Positions 1-6,317 of a stretch of DNA of 6,767 bases are shown piece after piece. The stretch covers positions 1 through 6,767 of the forward strand of contig JAIFNJ010000025.1 in assembly GCA_020047835.1 (NCBI GenBank), read 5' to 3'. The first letter of the stretch is position 1; each line of letters opens with the position of its first letter. The notes under the pieces are model-generated. The model had not been told where the DNA came from, did no database searches, and saw only the letters and a list, made by a program, of their open reading frames with translations. The translations under genes were made by a program, and so were the position numbers. The DNA comes from Bacteroidota bacterium (lineage in GTDB: Bacteria; Bacteroidota; Bacteroidia; Bacteroidales; SZUA-534).

Positions 1-1
1 C

Positions 2-853
2 AGCACTTATTATGCTGGCGATACAGTAAACCTTTCTTGGATTTCAGCCAATATTGCCACCTTAAAAGTTGAAATGTATATTCCTTCTGCTACAAGTTGG
101 AGCCAAGTTACCACTACTATTGCTAGCGATGGTATGGAAACAATTACTATTCCTGCAACTTCGACTTATGGAACCACTTACAAATTAAGGCTTTCGGATG
201 CTAGTAATGCCTTAGTAAATTCGGAAAGTGCTGCATTTACGGTAAAGGCAGTAGCAACTACACTTGCCGAATTAATTGCAATGCCGAATAATTCTATTGC
301 AAAATATACAGGTAAAGCTACCGTAACTTATACGCGTACAGCAAGAAATCAAAAATATATACAGGATGCCACAGCAGCCGTATTGATTGATGATGCTACC
401 ACTGCTCCAGGTTTTATTACCGATACCTATACTATTGGCGAGGGTATTTCAAACATTGAAGGAAAAGTTTATTTGTATAGTGGACTTATTGAATTTGTAC
501 CGCTGGCTACAACAGGACAGAAAGTTACCGGCAACCCGGTAATAACTCCTGAAATTAGAACCCTGACGAGTTTAACTCATGCCGACCAATGCAAATTGGT
601 TAAATTGGTAAACATTACATTCGATCCAGCTGGGGCACAATATGTTATTTCAAACAATTTTGTTGCATCTAAAAACTACGATATTACAGGTGCCTCATTG
701 GCTTCTTATGCTTTCCGTACGGCATTTGCTGAATCTGATTACATTACTACTCCAACGGTAATTCCTATTACCCCAATTACTGCAGTAGTGTTGGTCGGTC
801 AATTTAATACTACCATGCAAGTTACTTCCCGTAATCTGGCAGATATTAAGTCG
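2..853 (+). repeat. Ig-like + OB-fold unit, copy 1 (diverged intragenic duplication, coding)
   Basis: This part encodes an Ig-like domain (YAGDTVNLSW ... YGTTYKLRLSDASNA ... AAFTV) followed by an OB-fold-like domain (GKATVTYTRTARNQKYIQDA, AVLIDDA, IEGKVYLYSGLIEFVPL). The same order with closely similar residues recurs at 2852-3682. The copy is cut by the left window edge. A 17-base identity between the copies (380-396 and 3230-3246, within the codons for VLIDDA) shows that some nucleotide similarity remains. Confidence 0.85.
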
Positions 854-3800
854 GCAGTTGCAACAGTTGCTTCGATTGTTTACACAGTGGGGGCTTCAGC
901 CATTACCAACGTGCCTTATTCAACCGATTTGGCTGCATTTAAAACAAACCTAACGGTTGCTACAGGTGCTACCTATAACGTTTTTGATGCCGATGGCACA
1001 ACACCAGCAACCATACTTGATGATACCAAGAAAGTAATTGTTACTGCCGAAGATGGTATTACTAAAAACACCTATTCCATTACGCGCAATGCTGTTCTGA
1101 CCGAAAAGGCTATTACTGCATTCAGCATTTTGGGAGTTAATGGGGTATTTGCTGATCCAAACATTTCAATTGAGGTGCCAAATTCTACCGATGTAACCAC
1201 TTTGGTGGCAACGTTTACCCTTTCGGACGGAGCAAAAGCTGAAGTAGGAGCAATCCTGCAAGCAAGTGGGGTAACGGTAAATAACTTTACCAGCCCGGTT
1301 GTTTATAAAGTAACCGCCGAAGATGGAACTACTAAAAACTGGACGGTAACCGTTACCAAATCAGTGGTATTGAAAACCGGTAAAGACATTCTTGCTTACA
1401 CGGTGGGCGGAGTTAACGCTACCATTGATGCTGGATTGAAAACCGTAGCAGCAACACTTCCTTATGGAACCAGTTTAACCGCTTTGGTGGCCACTTTTAC
1501 TCTTTCTGATGTAGCTACCGCAAAAGTAGGAACAACGCTACAGGTTAGTGGTGTTACAGCCAATGATTTTAGCGCACCGGTAACATATATTGTAACGGCT
1601 GAAGATGCCTCAACCCTAAACTGGGTAGTTACTATTACCAATGCACTGCCAAGTACCGATGCTTCGGTTTCATCAACCGTTTATACCGTGGGTGCTAGCG
1701 AAATAACCAATATACCTTATGGAACGCCATTGGTAACCTTTAAGTCAAATATCACCCCGGCGGCCAATGCTACGTTTGAAGTATATCAAAGTAATGGATT
1801 AACCGTTGCAACGGATTTAGCTAACGGTTATAAAGTGATTGGAACGGCTCAGGACGGAACGACAAAAAAAACGTATGGAATTGTTTTGAATGAAGCACCT
1901 GCAGCGGACTTATTCATTTCAGAATACGTGGAAGGATCGAGCAACAACAAAGCGTTAGAGATTTTTAATCCGGGGACTTCAGCGGTTGACTTGCACAATT
2001 ATGTAATCAGAATTAATGGTAATGGAAGTGCATGGACCTCATTTTTTGATTTTCCGGAAGGAACAATACTTGCAAGTAAGGATGTATATGTTATTGCACA
2101 TTCAGCAGCAACCGCCAATATTATTACGGTAACTGATTCTGTTGTTCAAGATCCTTATGCGGGCGGAACTTCGTATGTAGCAGTTTTTAATGGAAACGAT
2201 GCTCGTGGTCTATTTAAGGTTTCAGGTGTTGATACTGTTTTAATTGATATTTTTGGTAGTGTAGCTCTTGCAACCGATTTTGATGTAGCTGGAATTATAG
2301 GTGCAGCAAAAGACCATACCATTATACGTAAATCAAGTGTAAAAGCAGGGAATACTAACTGGACTGCTGCTGCAGGTACCGACGCTATTACATCAGAATG
2401 GATTGTGGAAGCCAAGGATGTATTTACCAATTTGGGTAGCCATACTATGGATGCGGCTGCTGATACAGAAGCTCCTGTGGCAACTTTTACCCCAGCCAAT
2501 GGTGCTGTTGGTGTATTTGTTACTGCTACTGCAAGCATTGTATTTGATGAAGGAATATATAAAGCTGCCGATGGTTCTGCATTTGCTGTTAATGAAGATG
2601 TTTCAGCATTGTTAGAGTTTTATGAAACAGCAACTCCTGCTAACTCGGTAACTTTTACCGCTACTATTAATGGAATCGCAATCTCTGTGGTACCAACTGC
2701 GAATTTGAAGAATAACGTTCAATACACAGTAACTTTAAAATCAGCAGTTGTTGAAGATAAAGCCGGAAATGAAAACGTACTGGCGCAAACTTCATTTACC
2801 ACTATTGATGCTTCTGCTCCAATGGTTGAATTGACTGCTCCATTGGGTGGCGAAACCTTTTACGCCGGCGACAATATTAACTTTACATGGAATTCGGCCA
2901 ATATTGACAGTGTAAAAATTGAGGTTTACATCCCAGCCAACGGAATTTGGGACAATGTATTAAAAGCTGATGCAGCTGATGGCATTGAAGGATTTACCAT
3001 TCCTGAAAATGCCGATTATGGAACTACTTATAAAATCCGCATCAGCGATGCTACCAATGCAGCTGTGGTGGATAGCAGTGCAGTATTTACCATAATTGCA
3101 GTAGCTACCGATATTGCTGATTTGCGAAGCAATAAAATTAACGATAAAGTTAAGTTACTTGGAAAAGCAGTTGTAACCTTTACACAAGCGAACCGGAATC
3201 AAAAATTCATTCAGGATGCTTCCGGTGCGGTATTGATTGATGATGCCGCTGCTATAATTACTTCTGCATATGCCATAGGAGACGAAATGACCGGATTGGA
3301 AGGTTCATTAACTGAATATGGAGGCATGTTGGAATTTGTTCCTTTAAAGAACCCGGGAGCCCCGACAGCAACAGGTCAAACAGTGGTACCACAAGTAATA
3401 ACTTTAAGTGAGTTTGCTGCAAATTTTGAAACATATGAATCGGAATTGGTTACTTTTGAAAACACCAAATTTACCGAGGCTGATGGAATTGCAGTTTTTG
3501 CAACAGGCACTTCATACGCATTGAGTGATGGAACCAACAGTGCAAATTTCTATACCAATTTCTATACTGCTGACTATATTGGAACCATTATTCCGGTTAC
3601 CAAAGGCATAATTACAGGTATTGCCAATTCACGCACAACAGGAAATTACATTACTTCACGCAGTGCATCTGAATTGGTGTTCCCATCAAACGTTGCAACC
3701 TTACAGGATTTAAAAGTTGATGGCACCACCATAGCTGGATTTAATTCCAGTATAGTTGACTACACGATGGAATTACCTTTTGGTACAGTAAATGTTCCTG

Positions 3801-4447
3801 TATTAAGTGGAACAGCCACTGACGCAAATGCAACCGTTACAGTAATTCAATCAGCCACATTACCTTGTAGTGATACTATTATGGTTACTGCTCAGGATGG
3901 TGAAACACAAGTAATTTATGTGGTTCACTTTACGTTGGGTGCAGAACCTACATACACCGTAACATTTATTGTGACTGATGAAAGTAGTGCTATTGTAGAA
4001 TTTGCAAAAGTCGATTTTAATAGCACTTCAGTGGTTACTGATGACCTCGGAAAAGCTGTTTTTACAAATGTTTATGCAGTCACCGATGCACCATTTACTG
4101 TTTCTAAAGGAGTCAATTTGTACGAAGCTTATAGCAGTACAGTAACGGTATCCAATTCTGATGTTACCGTTGATGTGGTATTGATTCTTGTTGGTGTAAA
4201 TGAACAAAGCCGATTGGTAAGTAACTTATATCCAAATCCAACAAACGGAAAAGTTTTCTTTACCTTAAGCTCTGGCGTGGAAACTGCTCAAATAACTGTA
4301 ACTGACTTAGGTGGTAAAGTTATTTTAAGCCAGGAATGGTCTCCATTGGAATCGAATATTGATTTGTCGGGAAATAAACAAGGTGTTTATTTTATTAAGA
4401 TCACTTCAGGAAACGATACCTATACCGGAAGGATTGTGTTGAACTAA
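2..4447 (+). CDS. Giant multidomain T9SS-secreted surface protein (C-terminal 1481 residues; 5' end outside window)
   Basis: The frame is open from base 2 to the TAA at 4445-4447. The first ATG (base 74) lies inside a domain whose second copy begins earlier, so it is not the true start. Numbering residues from base 2: Ig-like (Kre9/Ser-Thr-rich type) 1-82; OB-fold-like 85-284; cadherin-like/DUF5018-like repeats 289-364, 369-453, 460-547 and 554-630; lamin-tail-like (ISEYVEGSSNNKALEIFNP) 636-816; Big_5-like Ig (EAPVATFTPANGAVGV) 821-936; second Ig-like 940-1032; second OB-fold-like 1035-1227; cadherin-like 1230-1314; carboxypeptidase-regulatory/Cna-B-like 1317-1398; T9SS type A sorting domain 1406-1481 (NLYPNPTNGKVFF, DLGGKV, QGVYFIKI, final GRIVLN). 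Such proteins cross the outer membrane through T9SS, lose the C-terminal domain, and are anchored or released. No enzyme motif is visible, and there are only two cysteines. Adhesin or extracellular nuclease are the inferred options. The T9SS call is firm; individual domain names are by eye. Confidence 0.93.
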   Translation, partial: STYYAGDTVNLSWISANIATLKVEMYIPSATSWSQVTTTIASDGMETITIPATSTYGTTYKLRLSDASNALVNSESAAFTVKAVATTLAELIAMPNNSIAKYTGKATVTYTRTARNQKYIQDATAAVLIDDATTAPGFITDTYTIGEGISNIEGKVYLYSGLIEFVPLATTGQKVTGNPVITPEIRTLTSLTHADQCKLVKLVNITFDPAGAQYVISNNFVASKNYDITGASLASYAFRTAFAESDYITTPTVIPITPITAVVLVGQFNTTMQVTSRNLADIKSAVATVASIVYTVGASAITNVPYSTDLAAFKTNLTVATGATYNVFDADGTTPATILDDTKKVIVTAEDGITKNTYSITRNAVLTEKAITAFSILGVNGVFADPNISIEVPNSTDVTTLVATFTLSDGAKAEVGAILQASGVTVNNFTSPVVYKVTAEDGTTKNWTVTVTKSVVLKTGKDILAYTVGGVNATIDAGLKTVAATLPYGTSLTALVATFTLSDVATAKVGTTLQVSGVTANDFSAPVTYIVTAEDASTLNWVVTITNALPSTDASVSSTVYTVGASEITNIPYGTPLVTFKSNITPAANATFEVYQSNGLTVATDLANGYKVIGTAQDGTTKKTYGIVLNEAPAADLFISEYVEGSSNNKALEIFNPGTSAVDLHNYVIRINGNGSAWTSFFDFPEGTILASKDVYVIAHSAATANIITVTDSVVQDPYAGGTSYVAVFNGNDARGLFKVSGVDTVLIDIFGSVALATDFDVAGIIGAAKDHTIIRKSSVKAGNTNWTAAAGTDAITSEWIVEAKDVFTNLGSHTMDAAADTEAPVATFTPANGAVGVFVTATASIVFDEGIYKAADGSAFAVNEDVSALLEFYETATPANSVTFTATINGIAISVVPTANLKNNVQYTVTLKSAVVEDKAGNENVLAQTSFTTIDASAPMVELTAPLGGETFYAGDNINFTWNSANIDSVKIEVYIPANGIWDNVLKADAADGIEGFTIPENADYGTTYKIRISDATNAAVVDSSAVFTIIAVATDIADLRSNKINDKVKLLGKAVVTFTQANRNQKFIQDASGAVLIDDAAAIITSAYAIGDEMTGLEGSLTEYGGMLEFVPLKNPGAPTATGQTVVPQVITLSEFAANFETYESELVTFENTKFTEADGIAVFATGTSYALSDGTNSANFYTNFYTADYIGTIIPVTKGIITGIANSRTTGNYITSRSASELVFPSNVATLQDLKVDGTTIAGFNSSIVDYTMELPFGTVNVPVLSGTATDANATVTVIQSATLPCSDTIMVTAQDGETQVIYVVHFTLGAEPTYTVTFIVTDESSAIVEFAKVDFNSTSVVTDDLGKAVFTNVYAVTDAPFTVSKGVNLYEAYSSTVTVSNSDVTVDVVLILVGVNEQSRLVSNLYPNPTNGKVFFTLSSGVETAQITVTDLGGKVILSQEWSPLESNIDLSGNKQGVYFIKITSGNDTYTGRIVLN
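866..1891 (+). repeat. Four cadherin-like/DUF5018-like domain repeats in A-B-B-A order (coding)
   Basis: Four beta-sandwich repeats of about 76-88 residues lie here. Type A copies (866-1093 and 1661-1891) share VYTVGAS-x-ITN-x-PY and a TAxDGxTK end. Type B copies (1106-1360 and 1379-1642) share LVATFTLSD, a LQxSGVT segment and VTAED-x-(T/S)-x-x-NW-x-VT. The VTAEDGTTK-type ending is typical of cadherin-like (PF12733) and DUF5018 domains in Bacteroidota surface proteins, where they act as spacer or stalk modules. A more distant relative lies at 3689-3943, ending in VTAQDGETQVIYVV. Family names are by eye; the repeat relationship is read directly from the sequence. Confidence 0.85.
1907..2449 (+). 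other. Lamin-tail-like (LTD) domain inside the giant secreted protein
   Basis: The encoded segment opens with LFISEYVEGSSNNKALEIFNP, then AVDLHNYVIRINGNG, a FPEGTILASKDVYVIAH strand and turn, later YVAVFNGNDARGLFKV, and closes near EWIVEAKDVFTNLGSHT. The ISEYVEGSSNNKALEIFN start and the later NGNDA are typical of bacterial LTD domains. These occur in secreted nucleases, phosphatases and surface proteins, usually next to other beta-sandwich modules. The function of bacterial LTDs is not well fixed; adhesion or attachment to the envelope is an inference. Confidence 0.8.
2852..3682 (+). repeat. Ig-like + OB-fold unit, copy 2 (diverged intragenic duplication, coding)
   Basis: This is the second copy of the unit at 2-853. 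The Ig-like part has FYAGDNINFTWNSANI, then YGTTYKIRISDATNA and AVFTI. The OB-like part has GKAVVTFTQANRNQKFIQDA, GAVLIDDA, LEGSLTEYGGMLEFVPL and closes with ITSRSASELVFP, matching VTSRNLADI in copy 1. The two copies have similar length (831 versus 852 bases) and are separated by about 2 kb that encodes unrelated modules, so this is a non-adjacent module duplication. Confidence 0.85.
4217..4444 (+). other. T9SS type A C-terminal sorting domain (Por_Secre_tail-like)
   Basis: The last 76 codons of the giant gene encode the typical sorting signal. It starts with a YPNP motif (NLYPNPTNG), followed by alternating beta strands around VTDLGGKVIL, a DLSGNKQGVYFIKI segment, and a final strand with G-x-YTGRIVLN at the extreme C-terminus. 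In the known family this domain directs passage through the type IX translocon and is cut off by the PorU sortase. Its presence shows that the stop at 4445 is the natural end of the protein and not a frameshift. Confidence 0.93.
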
Positions 4448-4468
4448 CAAAGTGTTTAGCAATATTAG

Positions 4469-4500
4469 AGAGCCTGGGCATTTGTCCAGGCTCTTTTTTT
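4469..4500 (+). terminator. Intrinsic terminator of the giant T9SS protein gene
   Basis: A perfect 9-bp arm AGAGCCTGG (4469-4477) pairs with CCAGGCTCT (4486-4494). The stem extends inward by a G-U and a C-G pair, leaving a four-base loop ATTT at 4480-4483. Seven T residues follow (4494-4500). The hairpin begins 21 bases after the stop codon of the upstream gene and ends before the probable rdgB promoter, so it separates the two transcription units. Confidence 0.92.
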
Positions 4501-4515
4501 ATAATTTCACCTGCC

Positions 4516-4546
4516 TTTGTGAATTGTCTTTGAATGATTATTTTAG
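4516..4546 (+). promoter_or_regulatory. Probable Bacteroidota-type promoter of rdgB
   Basis: TTTG at 4516-4519 is followed after 19 bases by TATTTTAG at 4539-4546, which differs in one base from the Bacteroidota -7 consensus TAnnTTTG. The spacing fits the known -33/-7 arrangement. The end of the -7 box lies 13 bases before the rdgB ATG, implying a very short leader. The box lies downstream of the terminator, as expected for an independent gene. The call rests on consensus matching in AT-rich DNA only. Confidence 0.4.
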
Positions 4547-4559
4547 CCAAAAAAAGATT

Positions 4560-5144
4560 ATGGAACGATTGATTTTTGCTACCAACAACCCCCATAAATT
4601 ACAAGAAGTTGCCCATATTTTAAAAGGCCTTTTTGAGGTGGTGGGAATGAATGAGGCGGGATTTATCGAGGATATTCCCGAAAATGAACTTACGTTAGAA
4701 GGCAATGCCAAAGCAAAAGCTCAATTTATTTATAGCCGAACCTTAGCAAATGTTTTTGCCGATGACACCGGCCTCGAAATTGAATCATTAAACGGAGAAC
4801 CCGGAGTATTTTCGGCTAGATATGCGGGTCAAGGTAAATCGTCGGAAGATAATTTGCAATTGGTGCTCCAAAAAATGGAATCGGTTGGTAATCGTAAAGC
4901 TCAATTTCGAACGACCATTTGCTTGATTCTAAATAACAAAGAATACTTGTTTGAAGGAATTATTAAAGGCATCATTTTAACAAAAAAACAAGGTGCTTCA
5001 GGTTTTGGTTACGATCCCATTTTTCAACCGGATGGATATTCCGAGTCTTTTGCCCAAATGCCGATGGAACTGAAAAACCAGATTAGCCACCGGGGGCTGG
5101 CAACAAAAAAAATGGTGGAGTTTTTAATTAAGGGTTCTCAATAG
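4560..5144 (+). CDS. rdgB: dITP/XTP pyrophosphatase (RdgB/HAM1 family non-canonical purine NTP pyrophosphatase)
   Basis: This cytosolic enzyme hydrolyses dITP, ITP and XTP to the monophosphate and pyrophosphate, keeping deaminated purines out of DNA and RNA. The 194-residue product has the usual family length. Motifs seen: the N-terminal nucleotide-binding signature FATNNPHKLQEV (residues 6-17); ADDTGLE at 67-73, whose Asp69 matches the catalytic Asp of E. coli RdgB; NGEPGVFSARYAG (78-90); GFGYDPIF (148-155); and ISHRGLA (175-181), which contacts the base. The frame is open back to an ATG at 4452, but that start would place 36 poorly conserved residues across the terminator hairpin. The ATG at 4560 puts the conserved motif directly at the N-terminus. 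The start is preceded by an A-rich stretch and no Shine-Dalgarno sequence. The gene stands alone and converges on the next gene, 113 bases away. Confidence 0.96.
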   Translation: MERLIFATNNPHKLQEVAHILKGLFEVVGMNEAGFIEDIPENELTLEGNAKAKAQFIYSRTLANVFADDTGLEIESLNGEPGVFSARYAGQGKSSEDNLQLVLQKMESVGNRKAQFRTTICLILNNKEYLFEGIIKGIILTKKQGASGFGYDPIFQPDGYSESFAQMPMELKNQISHRGLATKKMVEFLIKGSQ

Positions 5145-5257
5145 CAGTTTTAAAAATTATCATACTTTTATTGCAATGATAAATAGTTAACAATCAATAA
5201 TATGAATGTAACACTTGGCTTTTATGCAACAACTGATTTCTAATCTCTAACTGCCAT

Positions 5258-6262
5258 CTATTTCTTTTCCGGTTCCACAAAACTCATCGTATATAAAATG
5301 GCTTCCAACTGACGCACATAATTGCGTTTGTTAAATTTTGGGGCATAAACAAATCCCTCCACGGTAACTACCCGATTGTTTTTTTTATCCAATTGCGTAA
5401 GGCTAATAAACGGACCTCCCATAAAATCACCTTCCATTTTCCACAAGCCACGCAATTCAGCCGTATAATTACCTTTTAATTCATACGAACGGAACGTAGG
5501 AAATACCTGCAATTCTGTGGTCATATAGGAATCTGGCCTTGTACCATGAACAAATTGTTTTAAAAACTCATCCCGCTTATTAATCAAATAGTTTGAAGTA
5601 AAGGTTTCTTTATCGGTGTAGTTGTAATAATATACAAATATTCCTTGGCTGATTTCGGGTGTTTCTAAAGCAATCCAATGAAATGCTGTAGTGTCCATAT
5701 CGTACGAATAGCCTTTTGGAATGGTTAAATGAACACCGGTATTCTTTTCCAACCTTTTAATTACATTGAGCTCCGGATAAGCGGAATAATTTAAGGTGAG
5801 TCTGTCGCGTTCGGATTTCAATAATAAACCCAAAATTGTTTGACTGTTTTCGTTAAATAAGCTATCAAAACTTTCACGGTTTGGGGCAACCAATGTTATT
5901 ATGGTTTGTGGTTTGGCCCATTTATCGTATTCCACAACTATTCCTCGTTTTGCAACCGATGAAGAAATAGAAGTAACTATCAAATTACGATGAATCTGGA
6001 AAAGCGATGTAAATGCCTGAGGAGATATATTTACGGTTGTAAAAAGTGGTTCGCTTTGCGGTAATCCTGGAGTATCTTCCATTAACAATTGTTTAAAACC
6101 GTCTCCAATAGTTGTCTTCCAATAGGAAGGATCGATAACTACTACCACTTCACCCGGACTTCCTGAAACGGCAGGTAATAAACTTTTCTTAATTTTTCCG
6201 CGGTTGCATCCGGCTAAAAGAACCGATATAATGAGTAAGAGATAGATTCCTGTTTGTTTCAT
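5258..6262 (-). CDS. DUF4837 family lipoprotein
   Basis: The 334-residue product begins with a lipoprotein signal peptide: MKQ, a hydrophobic stretch (about residues 5-17) and the lipobox LLAGC with the lipidated Cys at 19. It should therefore be a lipid-anchored envelope protein. The mature part resembles the Bacteroidota family DUF4837: GEVVVVID (37-44), a DTPGLPQSEPLF segment (63-74), RNLIV (92-96), DKWAKPQ (113-119), a YLINKRDEFLKQ helix in the middle, and GLWKMEGDFMGGPFIS near 272-287. The family's function is unknown to me and no catalytic motif is obvious. The frame is open to an ATG at 6343, but the 27 extra residues would put the signal peptide inside the protein and the probable promoter inside the coding region. 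The ATG at 6262 is therefore preferred. The gene is convergent with rdgB and seems monocistronic. Confidence 0.9.
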   Translation of the reverse strand: MKQTGIYLLLIISVLLAGCNRGKIKKSLLPAVSGSPGEVVVVIDPSYWKTTIGDGFKQLLMEDTPGLPQSEPLFTTVNISPQAFTSLFQIHRNLIVTSISSSVAKRGIVVEYDKWAKPQTIITLVAPNRESFDSLFNENSQTILGLLLKSERDRLTLNYSAYPELNVIKRLEKNTGVHLTIPKGYSYDMDTTAFHWIALETPEISQGIFVYYYNYTDKETFTSNYLINKRDEFLKQFVHGTRPDSYMTTELQVFPTFRSYELKGNYTAELRGLWKMEGDFMGGPFISLTQLDKKNNRVVTVEGFVYAPKFNKRNYVRQLEAILYTMSFVEPEKK

Positions 6263-6279
6263 ACAATTTATTTTGTGTT

Positions 6280-6314
6280 CAAATATACAAAGTATTAGAA
6301 ATTTGAGATTCAAA
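6280..6314 (-). promoter_or_regulatory. Probable Bacteroidota-type promoter of the DUF4837 lipoprotein gene
   Basis: Read on the minus strand, TTTG (complement of 6311-6314) is followed after 23 bases by TATATTTG (complement of 6280-6287), an exact match to the -7 consensus TAnnTTTG. The spacing is at the long end of what is reported for Flavobacterium-type promoters. The -7 box ends 17 bases before the ATG at 6262, giving a leader of roughly 10 bases. An 8-bp inverted repeat (6299-6317) overlaps the -33 box. Confidence 0.5.
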
Positions 6315-6317
6315 TTT
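6299..6317. repeat. 8-bp inverted repeat over the lipoprotein gene promoter
   Basis: AAATTTGA (6299-6306) and TCAAATTT (6310-6317) form a perfect inverted repeat with a three-base centre. It covers the -33 box and part of the spacer of the probable promoter, the place where an operator could sit. The sequence is simple and AT-rich, so chance is a real alternative. No regulator is identifiable in the window. Confidence 0.35.

Noticed and set aside
74..76. ATG at 74 as the start of the giant protein
   Set aside because: The frame is open to base 2, and the codons before it encode part of an Ig-like domain (YAGDTVNLSW) matched by the second copy at 2861 onward. No signal peptide follows.
2155..2615. 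Open frames overlapping the LTD/Big_5 region (minus 2155-2538, plus 2403-2615)
   Set aside because: They are antisense or shifted-frame readings inside a firmly supported coding region, with no family resemblance.
4452..4559. 36-residue N-terminal extension of rdgB from an ATG at 4452
   Set aside because: It would be translated across the terminator hairpin and upstream of the probable promoter. The conserved FATNNPHK motif belongs at the extreme N-terminus, which the ATG at 4560 gives.
4401..4595. 64-residue minus-strand open frame over the terminator
   Set aside because: It overlaps the end of the giant gene, the terminator hairpin and the start of rdgB; no recognisable protein.
5157..5182. 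Hairpin TTATCAT/ATGATAA between rdgB and the lipoprotein gene
   Set aside because: The 7-bp stem is almost all A-T, has a 12-base loop and lacks a T-tract on either strand, so it is not credible as a terminator.
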